A stretch of 37,207 nucleotides of DNA. It comes from Streptomyces sp. NRRL WC-3618 (GTDB taxonomy: Bacteria > Actinomycetota > Actinomycetes > Streptomycetales > Streptomycetaceae). Both the position numbers and the translations under genes were made by a program. The notes beneath the pieces are model-generated. The model was not told the DNA's origin and did no database searches. It worked only from the letters and a program-made list of their open reading frames with translations. The first letter of the stretch is position 1; each line of letters starts with the position of its first letter. Of the stretch, positions 16,538-23,705 are shown one piece after another. The stretch covers positions 1 through 37,207 of the forward strand of contig NZ_LGDW01000475.1 in the NCBI RefSeq assembly GCF_001280005.1. Reading direction: 5' to 3'.

Positions 16538-18319
16538 TCAGGCAGGACTGTCGACAGCGGCCTTGACGCGGATGGTCAGCTCGGCGATCTGGTTGTAGAC
16601 GGAGCGGCGCTGGGACATCAGCGACCGGATCTTCGTGTACGCGTGTTCGGCGGCGGTGTGCTCACGCCCCCCGAACAGCGAGCCGATCTCGGACACCGAC
16701 AGGTCGGTGAGTTCATGGCAGAGATACATGGCGATCTGCCGCGCCGTGACCAGTGCCCGACCGCGAAACGTACCGCACAGATCTTCCGATGTCAGCCCGA
16801 AGTACGCGGCCGTCTCACGAAGGATCAGGTGACCGACTTCCTCACCCCGTACGGGCCCCCGGTCCGGCACCAGGTTGTTCATGATCGCTTCGGTGAGGGC
16901 CAGGTCCACCGGCTGCCGGTTCAGCGAGGCGAAGGCGGTCACGCGGACGAGGGCGCCTTCCAGCTCGCGGGTGTTCCGCTCCACCTTCGTGGCGATGAGT
17001 TCCAGGACCTCCCGCGGGAGTCTGACCCCGTCCCGGTCCGCCAGCTGCCGGAGGATCGCGATACGCGTCTGCAGCGCGGGCGGCTGAATCTCAGTGACAA
17101 GACTCGACTCGATCCGGTTGCGCAGGCGGGAGTCGAGGAACTGCAGCTGCCCGGGAGGCCGGTCCGAGGCCAGCACGATCTGCCGGCCCGTGCTGTGGAG
17201 GGCGTTGAAGATGCGCAGGAACTCGTCCTGAGCCGCCCCCTCCCCCTTGGCCGGCGGCAGGAACTGGAGGTCGTCGAGCAGCAGGAGGTCCACGTCACGG
17301 TAGCCCCGGCGGAACTCTTCGAGCCGGTCCGCGAGGTGGGCATGCTCAAACTCGTAGGCGAATCCCTCCGAGGTCACGTACCGCACTCGCAGGCCCGGCT
17401 GAAGTACACGCGCACGGTTCCCGACGGCGTGCAGCAGATGCGTCTTGCCCATCGCTGAACCGCCGTGGAGGGTCAGTGGGTTGTACCTGTTGGCGAGCTG
17501 CCCGGCGACGGCGACCGCGGCCGCGTACGGGAATCTGTTGGAGTCGCTGACGGCGAAGGTCTCGAAGAGGTGGTGTGGGTTCAGCTGCTCTGCCGACGCT
17601 TCGCCGTCCGACACCGACAGCGTCGCGTTCGCTGGGGTTGGGACGTCCTCCCGCTCGTACTCCTCCTCCGCCGCAACCAGCTGCCGCTCCAGTTCCTCAC
17701 AGCGTTGCTCGGCCTGGATCCGCCGCCCATGGGCGTCCTTCAGTTGCTCGCCGAGGGCATCGACCTGGTCGACGAGGGACTGCCGTTCCCTGCGCAGCCC
17801 GGCGAGCTGGTCCTCGTACACCTGGAGGGCCCGGTCCGTCTCCGCCGCCTTCCGCTCCTCGTACACGCGCAGCTGTCCCATTTGCCGTTCAAGGTCCGCT
17901 GCGCGGTGTTGCGCGTCGACCAACGCGTTCTCCAGTGCCCGTACGAGCGCCTTGGAGTGAACGGTCTCCCGGTCGGCGTCGGCCAGTTGGTCCTCCAGCA
18001 CCTGTACGCGGTGGTGCGCGGAGCCGCTTTTGTCGAGCGCCGTGCGGTGCAGGCGACGCAGCAGTTCGGTGGTCTCGGGGGTGGGGGCGCTCCCTTGCTG
18101 CTCGGCCACGTCACTGAGCAGATCGTGGACGAACTCCCAGGTCGGAATGCGGGTGCCGTTGAGGAAGCGGGAGATGGACCCGGCATCGCGGTTCCGCCGG
18201 GCCGCGTACCGGCGGACGCTGACTTCCAGCCCGACGAAGAGACTGCGCAGAGTCTCGGCGAATGCCCTCGACTCGTCGGGCAGACCGCCGTCCAGCGGTA
18301 CAAGGCTGCTCGTCCCCAC
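16538..18319 (-). CDS. DnaA paralogue: XRE-like HTH + coiled coil + DnaA AAA+ and DNA-binding domains
   Basis: Protein of 593 aa. Residues about 20-70 form an XRE-like helix-turn-helix (SVRRYAARRNRDAGSISRFL then NGTRIPTWEFV). Residues about 100-222 are a heptad-rich coiled coil. From about 246 it is DnaA-like: NPHHLFETFAV, Walker A GGSAMGKT (286-293), Walker B LLLLDD (345-350), sensor I IVLASDRPP (381-389), Arg-finger box RLRNRIESS with Arg402, sensor II RELEGAL (451-457), and domain IV (about 497-590) with RALVTARQIAMYLCHELTDL and GREHTAAEH. The end (RRSVYNQIAELTIRVK) closely resembles Streptomyces DnaA. Domain I, which recruits DnaB in true DnaA, is absent. Start: GTG at 18319 with GGGAGG 7 nt upstream; a frame to 18466 lacks a good site. 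It is likely an ATP-dependent, oligomerising DNA-binding regulator rather than the initiator. The function is unknown. Confidence 0.85.
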   Translation of the reverse strand: MGTSSLVPLDGGLPDESRAFAETLRSLFVGLEVSVRRYAARRNRDAGSISRFLNGTRIPTWEFVHDLLSDVAEQQGSAPTPETTELLRRLHRTALDKSGSAHHRVQVLEDQLADADRETVHSKALVRALENALVDAQHRAADLERQMGQLRVYEERKAAETDRALQVYEDQLAGLRRERQSLVDQVDALGEQLKDAHGRRIQAEQRCEELERQLVAAEEEYEREDVPTPANATLSVSDGEASAEQLNPHHLFETFAVSDSNRFPYAAAVAVAGQLANRYNPLTLHGGSAMGKTHLLHAVGNRARVLQPGLRVRYVTSEGFAYEFEHAHLADRLEEFRRGYRDVDLLLLDDLQFLPPAKGEGAAQDEFLRIFNALHSTGRQIVLASDRPPGQLQFLDSRLRNRIESSLVTEIQPPALQTRIAILRQLADRDGVRLPREVLELIATKVERNTRELEGALVRVTAFASLNRQPVDLALTEAIMNNLVPDRGPVRGEEVGHLILRETAAYFGLTSEDLCGTFRGRALVTARQIAMYLCHELTDLSVSEIGSLFGGREHTAAEHAYTKIRSLMSQRRSVYNQIAELTIRVKAAVDSPA

Positions 18320-18479
18320 GCCTGGTCCTCCCTCGTTTCCCGCACTTCTCGACCGTTGCGGGCAAGTGGCAACTGTGCCGACTTCCGCAACACCTTGCAG
18401 CCCCAACAGCCTTATTTCCGCAAGGCACTTGAAGGGCACGCACTTGAGCGGAAGTCCCGAAGGCAAGAAAGGCCAGTCG
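18320..18479. promoter_or_regulatory. Divergent control region with direct repeats
   Basis: This region lies between the DnaA paralogue (minus) and the 55-aa membrane peptide (plus). It carries two copies of TTCCGCAA 33 bp apart (18383-18390 and 18416-18423) and two copies of GCACTTGA 15 bp apart (18425-18432 and 18440-18447). These are candidate operator half-sites, perhaps for the paralogue's own HTH. No TTGTCCACA-type DnaA box is visible. Confidence 0.35.
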
Positions 18480-18647
18480 ATGCATCACCCACAGCGGCGA
18501 GCGGACCTCGTCGTTTTCCTCGCGGTCCTGCTGACCGGAGTCGTCCTCGTTCTGTGCGGGGTCCGGCCGGAGACGGTGTCGACCATCGCGATCGGACTGT
18601 CGACACTCTACGCGGCGTGGCATCGCAGGGACGAGGACTCCAAGTAG
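18480..18647 (+). CDS. Small membrane protein (55 aa)
   Basis: ATG at 18480 follows AAGAAAGG by about 8 nt. The peptide has a basic N-terminus (MHHPQRRAD), a strong hydrophobic helix LVVFLAVLLTGVVLVLCGV, a second apolar stretch VSTIAIGLSTLYAAW and a charged HRRDEDSK end, so one or two membrane helices. It is divergent from the DnaA paralogue and shares its control region. No family recognised. It is part of a longer open frame from 18030, but only this 3' part looks coding. Confidence 0.6.
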   Translation: MHHPQRRADLVVFLAVLLTGVVLVLCGVRPETVSTIAIGLSTLYAAWHRRDEDSK

Positions 18648-18679
18648 GGGGTAGGGGCTGGAGGTTGAGCGCTCGGAGG

Positions 18680-19015
18680 TCAGCTCGGGATGTCTTCCGG
18701 GTGGTACTCCACGAGCTGGAGTTCGGTGCCATTCGCATCCATGACCATGTCCAGACTGGAGTGACCGAACAGCGCTTCGACCGAGCTCAGCGCCAGAACC
18801 TCGATCCGAGAACAGCCGCACGGGTTCCGCTGCACGAGAGGCGGCTCGGCATCCGGAGCCTGAGCCGCTGCAAAAGATTCGGCGGTTTTTCGCTGTGCCG
18901 GCGTGAGGGAGTCCAGCGGAATGAAGTCGGGAGGTTTGACCAGATACCGAGCGAGCCGGTCTCGGCTCACCCTGTTCAGCCTGCACCGTGAACCGTCGAC
19001 GAAGACAATCTTCAT
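18680..19015 (-). CDS. Hypothetical protein (111 aa), last gene of the T7SS-like run
   Basis: No family recognised. The protein starts MKIVFVDGSRCRLNRVSR, is mixed alpha/beta in appearance, and has a central Pro-rich turn and a CGC motif (VQRNPCGCSRIEVL), ending ELQLVEYHPEDIPS. There is no signal peptide or membrane segment. The ATG overlaps the upstream small ORF stop (ATGA), suggesting coupling. As the distal gene in an operon with a WXG100-like protein it could be an accessory or immunity-type protein; that is a guess from position only. Confidence 0.6.
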   Translation of the reverse strand: MKIVFVDGSRCRLNRVSRDRLARYLVKPPDFIPLDSLTPAQRKTAESFAAAQAPDAEPPLVQRNPCGCSRIEVLALSSVEALFGHSSLDMVMDANGTELQLVEYHPEDIPS

Positions 19016-19158
19016 GTCTTGCTCGAATTTGAAGTCCCGCAGTTCAACTCTCTCGATGGTGGACCGCGGAGCCTCCCAGAGAATTTCGTCGTCAATGCGA
19101 TAGCGACCGGAGCACCCGCGAGGAGGACCTCATCCGCGTCAGGCTCCCAGACGCCCAT
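19012..19158 (-). CDS. Small ORF (48 aa), possible truncated paralogue of its upstream neighbour
   Basis: Starts MGVWEPDADEVLLAGAPVAI only 1 nt after the upstream stop (TGATATG) and ends in an ATGA overlap with the next gene. The spacing is typical of a coupled gene, but no good ribosome binding site is visible. The opening W-x-P-x-ADE-x-LL pattern resembles the start of the upstream 296-aa protein (DWYPAADEDLLLRS), so this may be the stump of a duplicated gene. The last third has poorer codon bias. Confidence 0.4.
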   Translation of the reverse strand: MGVWEPDADEVLLAGAPVAIALTTKFSGRLRGPPSRELNCGTSNSSKT

Positions 19159-19159
19159 A

Positions 19160-20050
19160 TCAAAGATCGCCCGGCTTCGGCTGCGCGGGAGCACCGGAGT
19201 CGTCCATGAGGATCGAATGCGTCTCGAAGATGTCCTTCCCGACTTTCGCGGGGACACGGGCCTCGACGAGCACGATCCCGCTGGGCAGCCGGGTGTACAC
19301 GGGCGGCTGTGCCGTGTCCGGGAGGTCGGCCATGAAACGGGACACCCGTTGGCGTTGCGCGTCGCTCAGGGCGCTTTCGGAGAGTCCCTGTGCGCTTCCC
19401 GAAAGGAACTCGGCGAGGCGGTCGGCCGTGTCGGGGCTACCCGTGAAGAGGCGAATCCAGGACTGGTCGGCGAACGTGACGCGCACATCCGCGCCTACCT
19501 CGCTGAACATCATTCGGCGGGCCCCAGCGATCGACTCCCGCGGATACTCAGCCAGCACGTCGGCCTTGTCGAGGGTGCCGCTGCGGGTGCCGAGAAAGAG
19601 AAGCCTCCGGCTCGTCAGGGCAAGATCCGTGATGTATCCCTCCGGACGACGCCCGGGATCCAGCTGCCACGGCACCGTACGCGCGAGGGTTCCGGAGGCA
19701 GCCCACATCACGGGGAAGTCGTGGACCTCGTTGTCGGGTTCCTCCGGCTTTCCTCGTACGGGTACGTCCCCGAAGGGTGAGCCGGAGGCTCCTCCGATGT
19801 TGGCGATGAGGTTCGCGATCAACGGAATACCGACGAGGAAGGCTCGGCCCGCCCGGCGAGCGGCCTGGTCACCCACCGCGTGCAGGCTGAAGGCGGGTCC
19901 TGACGGCCAACCCGCCAACTCGCTTTGGATGTCGCTGCGCTCGGGGCCCCGGAACCATCTGCTGCCGGAGACGGCGGGAGCCACACCGGTGGCGAACTTG
20001 GCCGTGCTGCGGAGAAGTAGGTCTTCGTCGGCTGCGGGATACCAGTCCAT
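19160..20050 (-). CDS. Hypothetical protein with PH/GRAM-like segment (296 aa)
   Basis: The protein begins MDWYPAADEDLLLRSTAKFA. A hydrophobic patch is at about 70-86 (AFLVGIPLIANLIANIGG). Residues about 138-210 (TDLALTSRRLLFLGTR followed by EYPRESIAGAR and DVRVTFADQSWIRLF) follow the strand pattern of bacterial PH-like domains, a weak call. ATG at 20050 with AGGAGA about 13 nt upstream. It lies in a run of co-oriented genes after a WXG100-like pair, so an accessory role in that secretion-related cluster is inferred. The C-terminus is Pro-rich and hydrophilic. Confidence 0.65.
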   Translation of the reverse strand: MDWYPAADEDLLLRSTAKFATGVAPAVSGSRWFRGPERSDIQSELAGWPSGPAFSLHAVGDQAARRAGRAFLVGIPLIANLIANIGGASGSPFGDVPVRGKPEEPDNEVHDFPVMWAASGTLARTVPWQLDPGRRPEGYITDLALTSRRLLFLGTRSGTLDKADVLAEYPRESIAGARRMMFSEVGADVRVTFADQSWIRLFTGSPDTADRLAEFLSGSAQGLSESALSDAQRQRVSRFMADLPDTAQPPVYTRLPSGIVLVEARVPAKVGKDIFETHSILMDDSGAPAQPKPGDL

Positions 20051-20106
20051 CAGTACGTCTCTCTCCTACGTTCCTAGGTTGCCCCCGTGAGCGAATTTCG
20101 GACGAA

Positions 20107-20775
20107 TCAGTCGGACCGGCCGCTCCGGGAGGGCAATACGGGGAATTCCAGTGACCCGACGATTCCTGCAATGGCGTGCGTGAACTCGTCCCATTGCTCT
20201 ACAGAAGCCGTATCCAAAGTGATCACGGCAGTAAACGGGCCCGTCGAAAACGGCACGTGCACCTGAATCTGCCCCATCGCCAGTTCTTCGTCATTGCCGC
20301 TTTTCGTGTACTGGCCGTCCACCACGAGCTTGCGGAAGGAGATCACCGAGACCGCTGGACCACAGGGCAGATCGAGCCACGTCACATCACGCATGGGGTC
20401 AGGACCCATGATCGCGAAGATACCCTGGGCCACGGTGTCAGGGTCCGTCTCGCCGGACTCGAACACCGCCACGGTGAGTGAACAGTGCGCCACACCGCCA
20501 CCGTCTCCGATGTCGTACAGGCCGATACCGAAGAACGAGACACCGCCGGCCAGCATCTCCTGTGCTGTCGCGCTGTACAGGCCACTCATGGCTTCCCAGA
20601 GAGGCTCTTCGCCTCTCGGGTAGATGTCCTGGACCAACTTCTTTACGGCTGCGGCCCGTTCGGTCTCGTCCAGGGAGACCTCGATCGCATGCATACCTTC
20701 GGGAAGGCGGATGGCCATGGGAGGCAGCTCCATGCCTTCCACACTCAGGACTTGGCGCTCTTCGGACTTGTCCAT
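20107..20775 (-). CDS. Hypothetical protein of the T7SS-like run (222 aa)
   Basis: Unrecognised protein beginning MDKSEERQVLSVEGMELPPM. It looks like a soluble alpha/beta protein with repeated strand-like segments (SFFGIGLYDIG, AHCSLTVAVFESG, PAVSVISFRKLVVDGQY, FTAVITLDTASVEQWDEF) and no signal peptide or membrane helix. I start at the ATG at 20775; the open frame extends to 21474 but that part is antisense-frame noise over the preceding gene. It sits directly after the T7SS-signal protein, the usual slot for an immunity or chaperone gene, but nothing in the sequence proves either. Confidence 0.65.
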   Translation of the reverse strand: MDKSEERQVLSVEGMELPPMAIRLPEGMHAIEVSLDETERAAAVKKLVQDIYPRGEEPLWEAMSGLYSATAQEMLAGGVSFFGIGLYDIGDGGGVAHCSLTVAVFESGETDPDTVAQGIFAIMGPDPMRDVTWLDLPCGPAVSVISFRKLVVDGQYTKSGNDEELAMGQIQVHVPFSTGPFTAVITLDTASVEQWDEFTHAIAGIVGSLEFPVLPSRSGRSD

Positions 20776-20825
20776 ACTGTGACTGTTTCTTCTCACGAGT
20801 CGGCGGCGATCACGTACGGACGTGT

Positions 20826-22028
20826 TCAGTTCCCGTAATCGTTGTTGGCGATGGTGTGGGCCTTGTTCCCGGTGAGCCCCGCCTTGATGGTGGCGTCCAG
20901 GGCACGACCGGCGTTCCCCAAGGGCGCGATCACTTCGGCGCTCTTGATGAACGGTAGCTTGGACCCGACGAGGTTGATTCCCTGGGTGCCGAGCCATTGC
21001 CCTTGACGGACGTTCTGCAGTCCGCTCTCGACGGCGAGAGCCATACGGCTGCCGCCCTCGCCGAGTTTGACCACAGGCGTGGCCTTCAAAGGGCCGAAAA
21101 GAATGAACGTCTTGCCGATGTCCGTCGCCCCGCGATAACCCGAACCGAGCTTGGCAGCTCGCGCGGTGGCATTGGTGCCCTTGGCGAGCGCGGCAGTCCC
21201 GCTGAGCCCCTTCACCCCCGGCAGAATCCCCAGCGCGTCGAACCCGATATCGGCCCAGCTGACGTCCGCACCGGCCGCTTTGGCCACCACGTGGGTCAAG
21301 AGGGCCGCCCCGCTGGTGATCATCGCCGCAGCCGCGAAGATCGCGCCGATCGGTTCGAAGGGGGCCGTGATGATGGCCAGGACACCCAGGGCGCTGCTGA
21401 CCAGGCTCAGTACGTCGCCGATCTCCTTGATCAGATCCGCGTGCTCCTTGAGCCAGTCGCCCGTGGCCCCCCACGCGTCGGCGATTCCCGTGCCCAGCTT
21501 GTCCCAGAAGCCTGGCTCGTCGGGGGCGATGTCGGCGGCCTTGTCCAGCTCTCTGCTGATGTGGCCGGCGGCCCGGCGGTAGCGGTCCTCGAGTTCGTGG
21601 ACCTTGCGGATGACGTCGTCCACCGCGCCGGAGGCCTTGCCGAGTTCGTCGCTGCCCTTGCCGGCCGCCTTTCCCTCGGCGTCCGACTTCGCGTCGAGCT
21701 TCTCCTTGGCGGCCTTGTCCAGGCGGTCCGTCTCATCCTGGAAGTCCTGGAGTTCGCCCGCCCACTTGTGCAGCGCGCGCGAGGCCTTGTCGAAGGAGTC
21801 ATGGCTCTTGCGGATGAGCGGGGTGACGTCCTCGCCTATGTACTCGGTGAAGGCGACCGCGGTCTTGCCCTTCCAGGCGCCGCACTCGATCCGCTCCAAC
21901 TCCCCGAGCGCCGTGCCCAGTTCGCTCGCCAGCTTGCCGATCCGTCTGGCGAGTTCCCGGGTGTCCTCGACGTCTCCCGGGGTGGGGTCCCAACCTATGC
22001 TCGGCGGGACGATCCGCTGGCCGGCCAC
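20826..22028 (-). CDS. WXG100/T7SS-signal protein without recognised toxin domain (400 aa)
   Basis: The N-terminal about 110 residues (IGWDPTPGDVEDTRELARRI, then CGAWKGKTAVAFTEYIGED) match the putative type VII secretion signal domain of actinobacteria, with a WxG turn at Trp52-Lys-Gly54 between two helices. A Lys/Glu/Ala-rich coiled coil follows (about 95-165). Next is a hydrophobic block (about 204-248, VLSLVSSALGVLAIITAPFE and IFAAAAMITSGAALLTHVV), as in membrane-translocating effectors. The remaining about 150 residues end ANNDYGN and match no toxin fold I know. GTG start at 22028, GAAGGG upstream, 1 nt after the WXG-like gene. Probably exported or membrane-acting. No ESX core genes (eccC and others) are in the window. 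Confidence 0.75.
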   Translation of the reverse strand: MAGQRIVPPSIGWDPTPGDVEDTRELARRIGKLASELGTALGELERIECGAWKGKTAVAFTEYIGEDVTPLIRKSHDSFDKASRALHKWAGELQDFQDETDRLDKAAKEKLDAKSDAEGKAAGKGSDELGKASGAVDDVIRKVHELEDRYRRAAGHISRELDKAADIAPDEPGFWDKLGTGIADAWGATGDWLKEHADLIKEIGDVLSLVSSALGVLAIITAPFEPIGAIFAAAAMITSGAALLTHVVAKAAGADVSWADIGFDALGILPGVKGLSGTAALAKGTNATARAAKLGSGYRGATDIGKTFILFGPLKATPVVKLGEGGSRMALAVESGLQNVRQGQWLGTQGINLVGSKLPFIKSAEVIAPLGNAGRALDATIKAGLTGNKAHTIANNDYGN

Positions 22029-22029
22029 G

Positions 22030-22338
22030 TCACTTGCCCTTCTTGGCGGCCTTGGCGGCCTTGAGGGACTCGGCCAGCTCCAGGTCGAGCCCGTCGAACG
22101 TCTCGGCGATCTTATTGATCATCTTCACGGCACCCTGGGTGTGCTTGCCGAGCTGCTTGATGCCGTAGCCCCAGTCGTCGGCGAAGTCCTGGACGTCCTC
22201 GACCAGTCCGCTCTCCCCGACGCACGAGGCGTCCGCGCTGCGCAGGCTGCGCCGGGTCGCCTCCATGCGGTCGCTTATGGAGGAGAAGGTCTTCTTCAGG
22301 TCCGCGAATATCGTGTCGTCGAGACGCAGGTCACTCAC
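22030..22338 (-). CDS. WXG100-like small helical protein (102 aa)
   Basis: First gene of the run; GTG start (MSDLRLDDTIFADLKKTFSS). The size, all-helical composition and a central Trp-Gly turn (DFADDWGYGIKQL, Trp56) are ESAT-6/WXG100-like, though the strict W-x-G triplet is not present. The C-terminus is Lys-rich (LKAAKAAKKGK). Likely the heterodimer partner or export chaperone of the next protein, from which it is separated by 1 nt. An AT-richer patch lies upstream at about 22446-22480 but I see no convincing promoter hexamers. Confidence 0.7.
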   Translation of the reverse strand: MSDLRLDDTIFADLKKTFSSISDRMEATRRSLRSADASCVGESGLVEDVQDFADDWGYGIKQLGKHTQGAVKMINKIAETFDGLDLELAESLKAAKAAKKGK

Positions 22339-22581
22339 AAGAACCGCGCTTCACAGTTGCTCCCCGTAAGACATCAGTGCGATCAAGAGACCGAAGGTAT
22401 CCGTGGGATCGACGTGCCCGCCACACGGAACCGGTTTCAAAGGGAGGGACTTTGTGAATTGTTGTCGGCAAATTTGTAGTGGCGTGTGCGGGGAGGGGGG
22501 CGGGCACTCGCCCGGGACGGAACAGCCTCGCCCCCCTCACCCGGCAGTCGTCAGCCTGCAGTCGTCAGTCGGTAGGCGGCA

Positions 22582-22597
22582 GCTGGCAGTCGCCAGC
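22582..22597 (-). terminator. Short hairpin after the GH10 gene
   Basis: GCTGGC/GCCAGC with a 4-nt loop begins 3 nt after the xylanase stop. Just beyond it are short 14-bp-spaced repeats of GCAGTCGTCAG (22544 and 22558). No U-run. The rest of the 261-nt gap to the WXG-like gene shows only the AT-richer patch near 22446-22480. Confidence 0.35.
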
Positions 22598-22599
22598 CG

Positions 22600-23667
22600 T
22601 CACTGCCCCGCCCCCAACCCCTCCCCCACCGCCGCGAACGCCGGCTTCCGTCCGTACGCCTCGTCCATCAGCGTCGCCGCCCCCTGCCCCTCGAACGCCC
22701 CGGGCACCCACGAGTACTTGTCGCTGAACCCCCACACCGTGAACGAGGCGCACCGCCGCGCCTGTACGCACGCGTCCAACAGGCCCCGGAAGTACGCGGC
22801 CTGCGTCGCCAGCTTCGTCGCGTCCGCCGGCATGATCATGCGTACGTCGACCTCCGTGAACGCCGTCTGCATGCCCAGCTTCTCGAAGCGGGCGAGGTTC
22901 TCGGGGACCTGGCCCGGGAAGCCGTACTGGATGGCCAGGTGGCCCTGGATGCCGAAGCCCTGGACCGGGACCTTCTTCGCCCGTAGCCGCTTCGCCAGGT
23001 CGTAGTAGGCCGTCGACTTCGCGTTGACGCCCTCCACGTTGTAGTCGTTCAGGAACAGCTTGGCCTTCGGGTCGGCCGCGTGGGCCCAGCGGAAGGCGTC
23101 CTCGATGTACGAGGGCCCCAATTTCTGCAACCAGATCGAGTTCCGCAGCGAGCCGTCGTCCTCGAAGACCTCGTTCACCACGTCCCACTGGTAGATCCGG
23201 CCCTTGTACCGCTTCACCTCCTTGGTGATGTGGTCCCTGAGGATCCCGCGCAGCTCGGCCGCCCCGATCGAGCCGTCCGCCACCCCCGCCGTCAGCCATG
23301 CCGGCAGCTGGTTGTGCCACACCAGCGTGTGGCCCCGTACCGCCTGCCCGTGTGCCCGCGCGAAGCGGACCAGGTCGTCCGCCTGCCGCCAGTCGTACGT
23401 CCCCCGGCTCGGCTCCACCGACTCCCACTTCATGGCGTTCTCGGCGGTCACGGAATTGAACTCCCGTGCGGTCGTGCTGCGGTACGTGGTGTCGTCGGCC
23501 AGCACCGCCAGGTCCACGGCCGTGCCGATGCGTACGCCGGTCCCGGCCGCCAGCGTCCGCAGCGGGACGGGACCGGCGTGAGCCGACGCCGGCTGCGCGC
23601 CCGCGCCGGTGATCATCAGCGTCGCGCCCAGTGCCGCCACGGAAACGGGCATGCGGAAGACGTTCAT
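22600..23667 (-). CDS. Secreted GH10 endo-1,4-beta-xylanase
   Basis: Endo-xylanase (355 aa) that cleaves the beta-1,4-xylan backbone. A Sec signal peptide spans about 1-29 (cleavage after PASA). The GH10 barrel follows with NSVTAENAMKWESVEP, RGHTLVWHNQLPAW, the acid/base Glu166 in WDVVNE and the nucleophile Glu272 in TEVDVRM. It ends shortly after the barrel, with no carbohydrate-binding module, so it is a single-domain form. ATG at 23667 with GAGGGGA about 7 nt upstream. It starts 38 nt after the GH115 gene stop, so the two form an operon for glucuronoxylan breakdown. Confidence 0.95.
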   Translation of the reverse strand: MNVFRMPVSVAALGATLMITGAGAQPASAHAGPVPLRTLAAGTGVRIGTAVDLAVLADDTTYRSTTAREFNSVTAENAMKWESVEPSRGTYDWRQADDLVRFARAHGQAVRGHTLVWHNQLPAWLTAGVADGSIGAAELRGILRDHITKEVKRYKGRIYQWDVVNEVFEDDGSLRNSIWLQKLGPSYIEDAFRWAHAADPKAKLFLNDYNVEGVNAKSTAYYDLAKRLRAKKVPVQGFGIQGHLAIQYGFPGQVPENLARFEKLGMQTAFTEVDVRMIMPADATKLATQAAYFRGLLDACVQARRCASFTVWGFSDKYSWVPGAFEGQGAATLMDEAYGRKPAFAAVGEGLGAGQ

Positions 23668-23705
23668 GTACAGTCCCCTCACTCGGTGTAATGACCTGCT
23701 CGTGC

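Noticed and set aside
16538..18319. The chromosomal initiator DnaA itself and an origin of replication
   Set aside because: No domain I, an added HTH, altered recognition residues, no dnaN/rpmH neighbours and no cluster of DnaA boxes. The location in a ribosomal region also argues against oriC.
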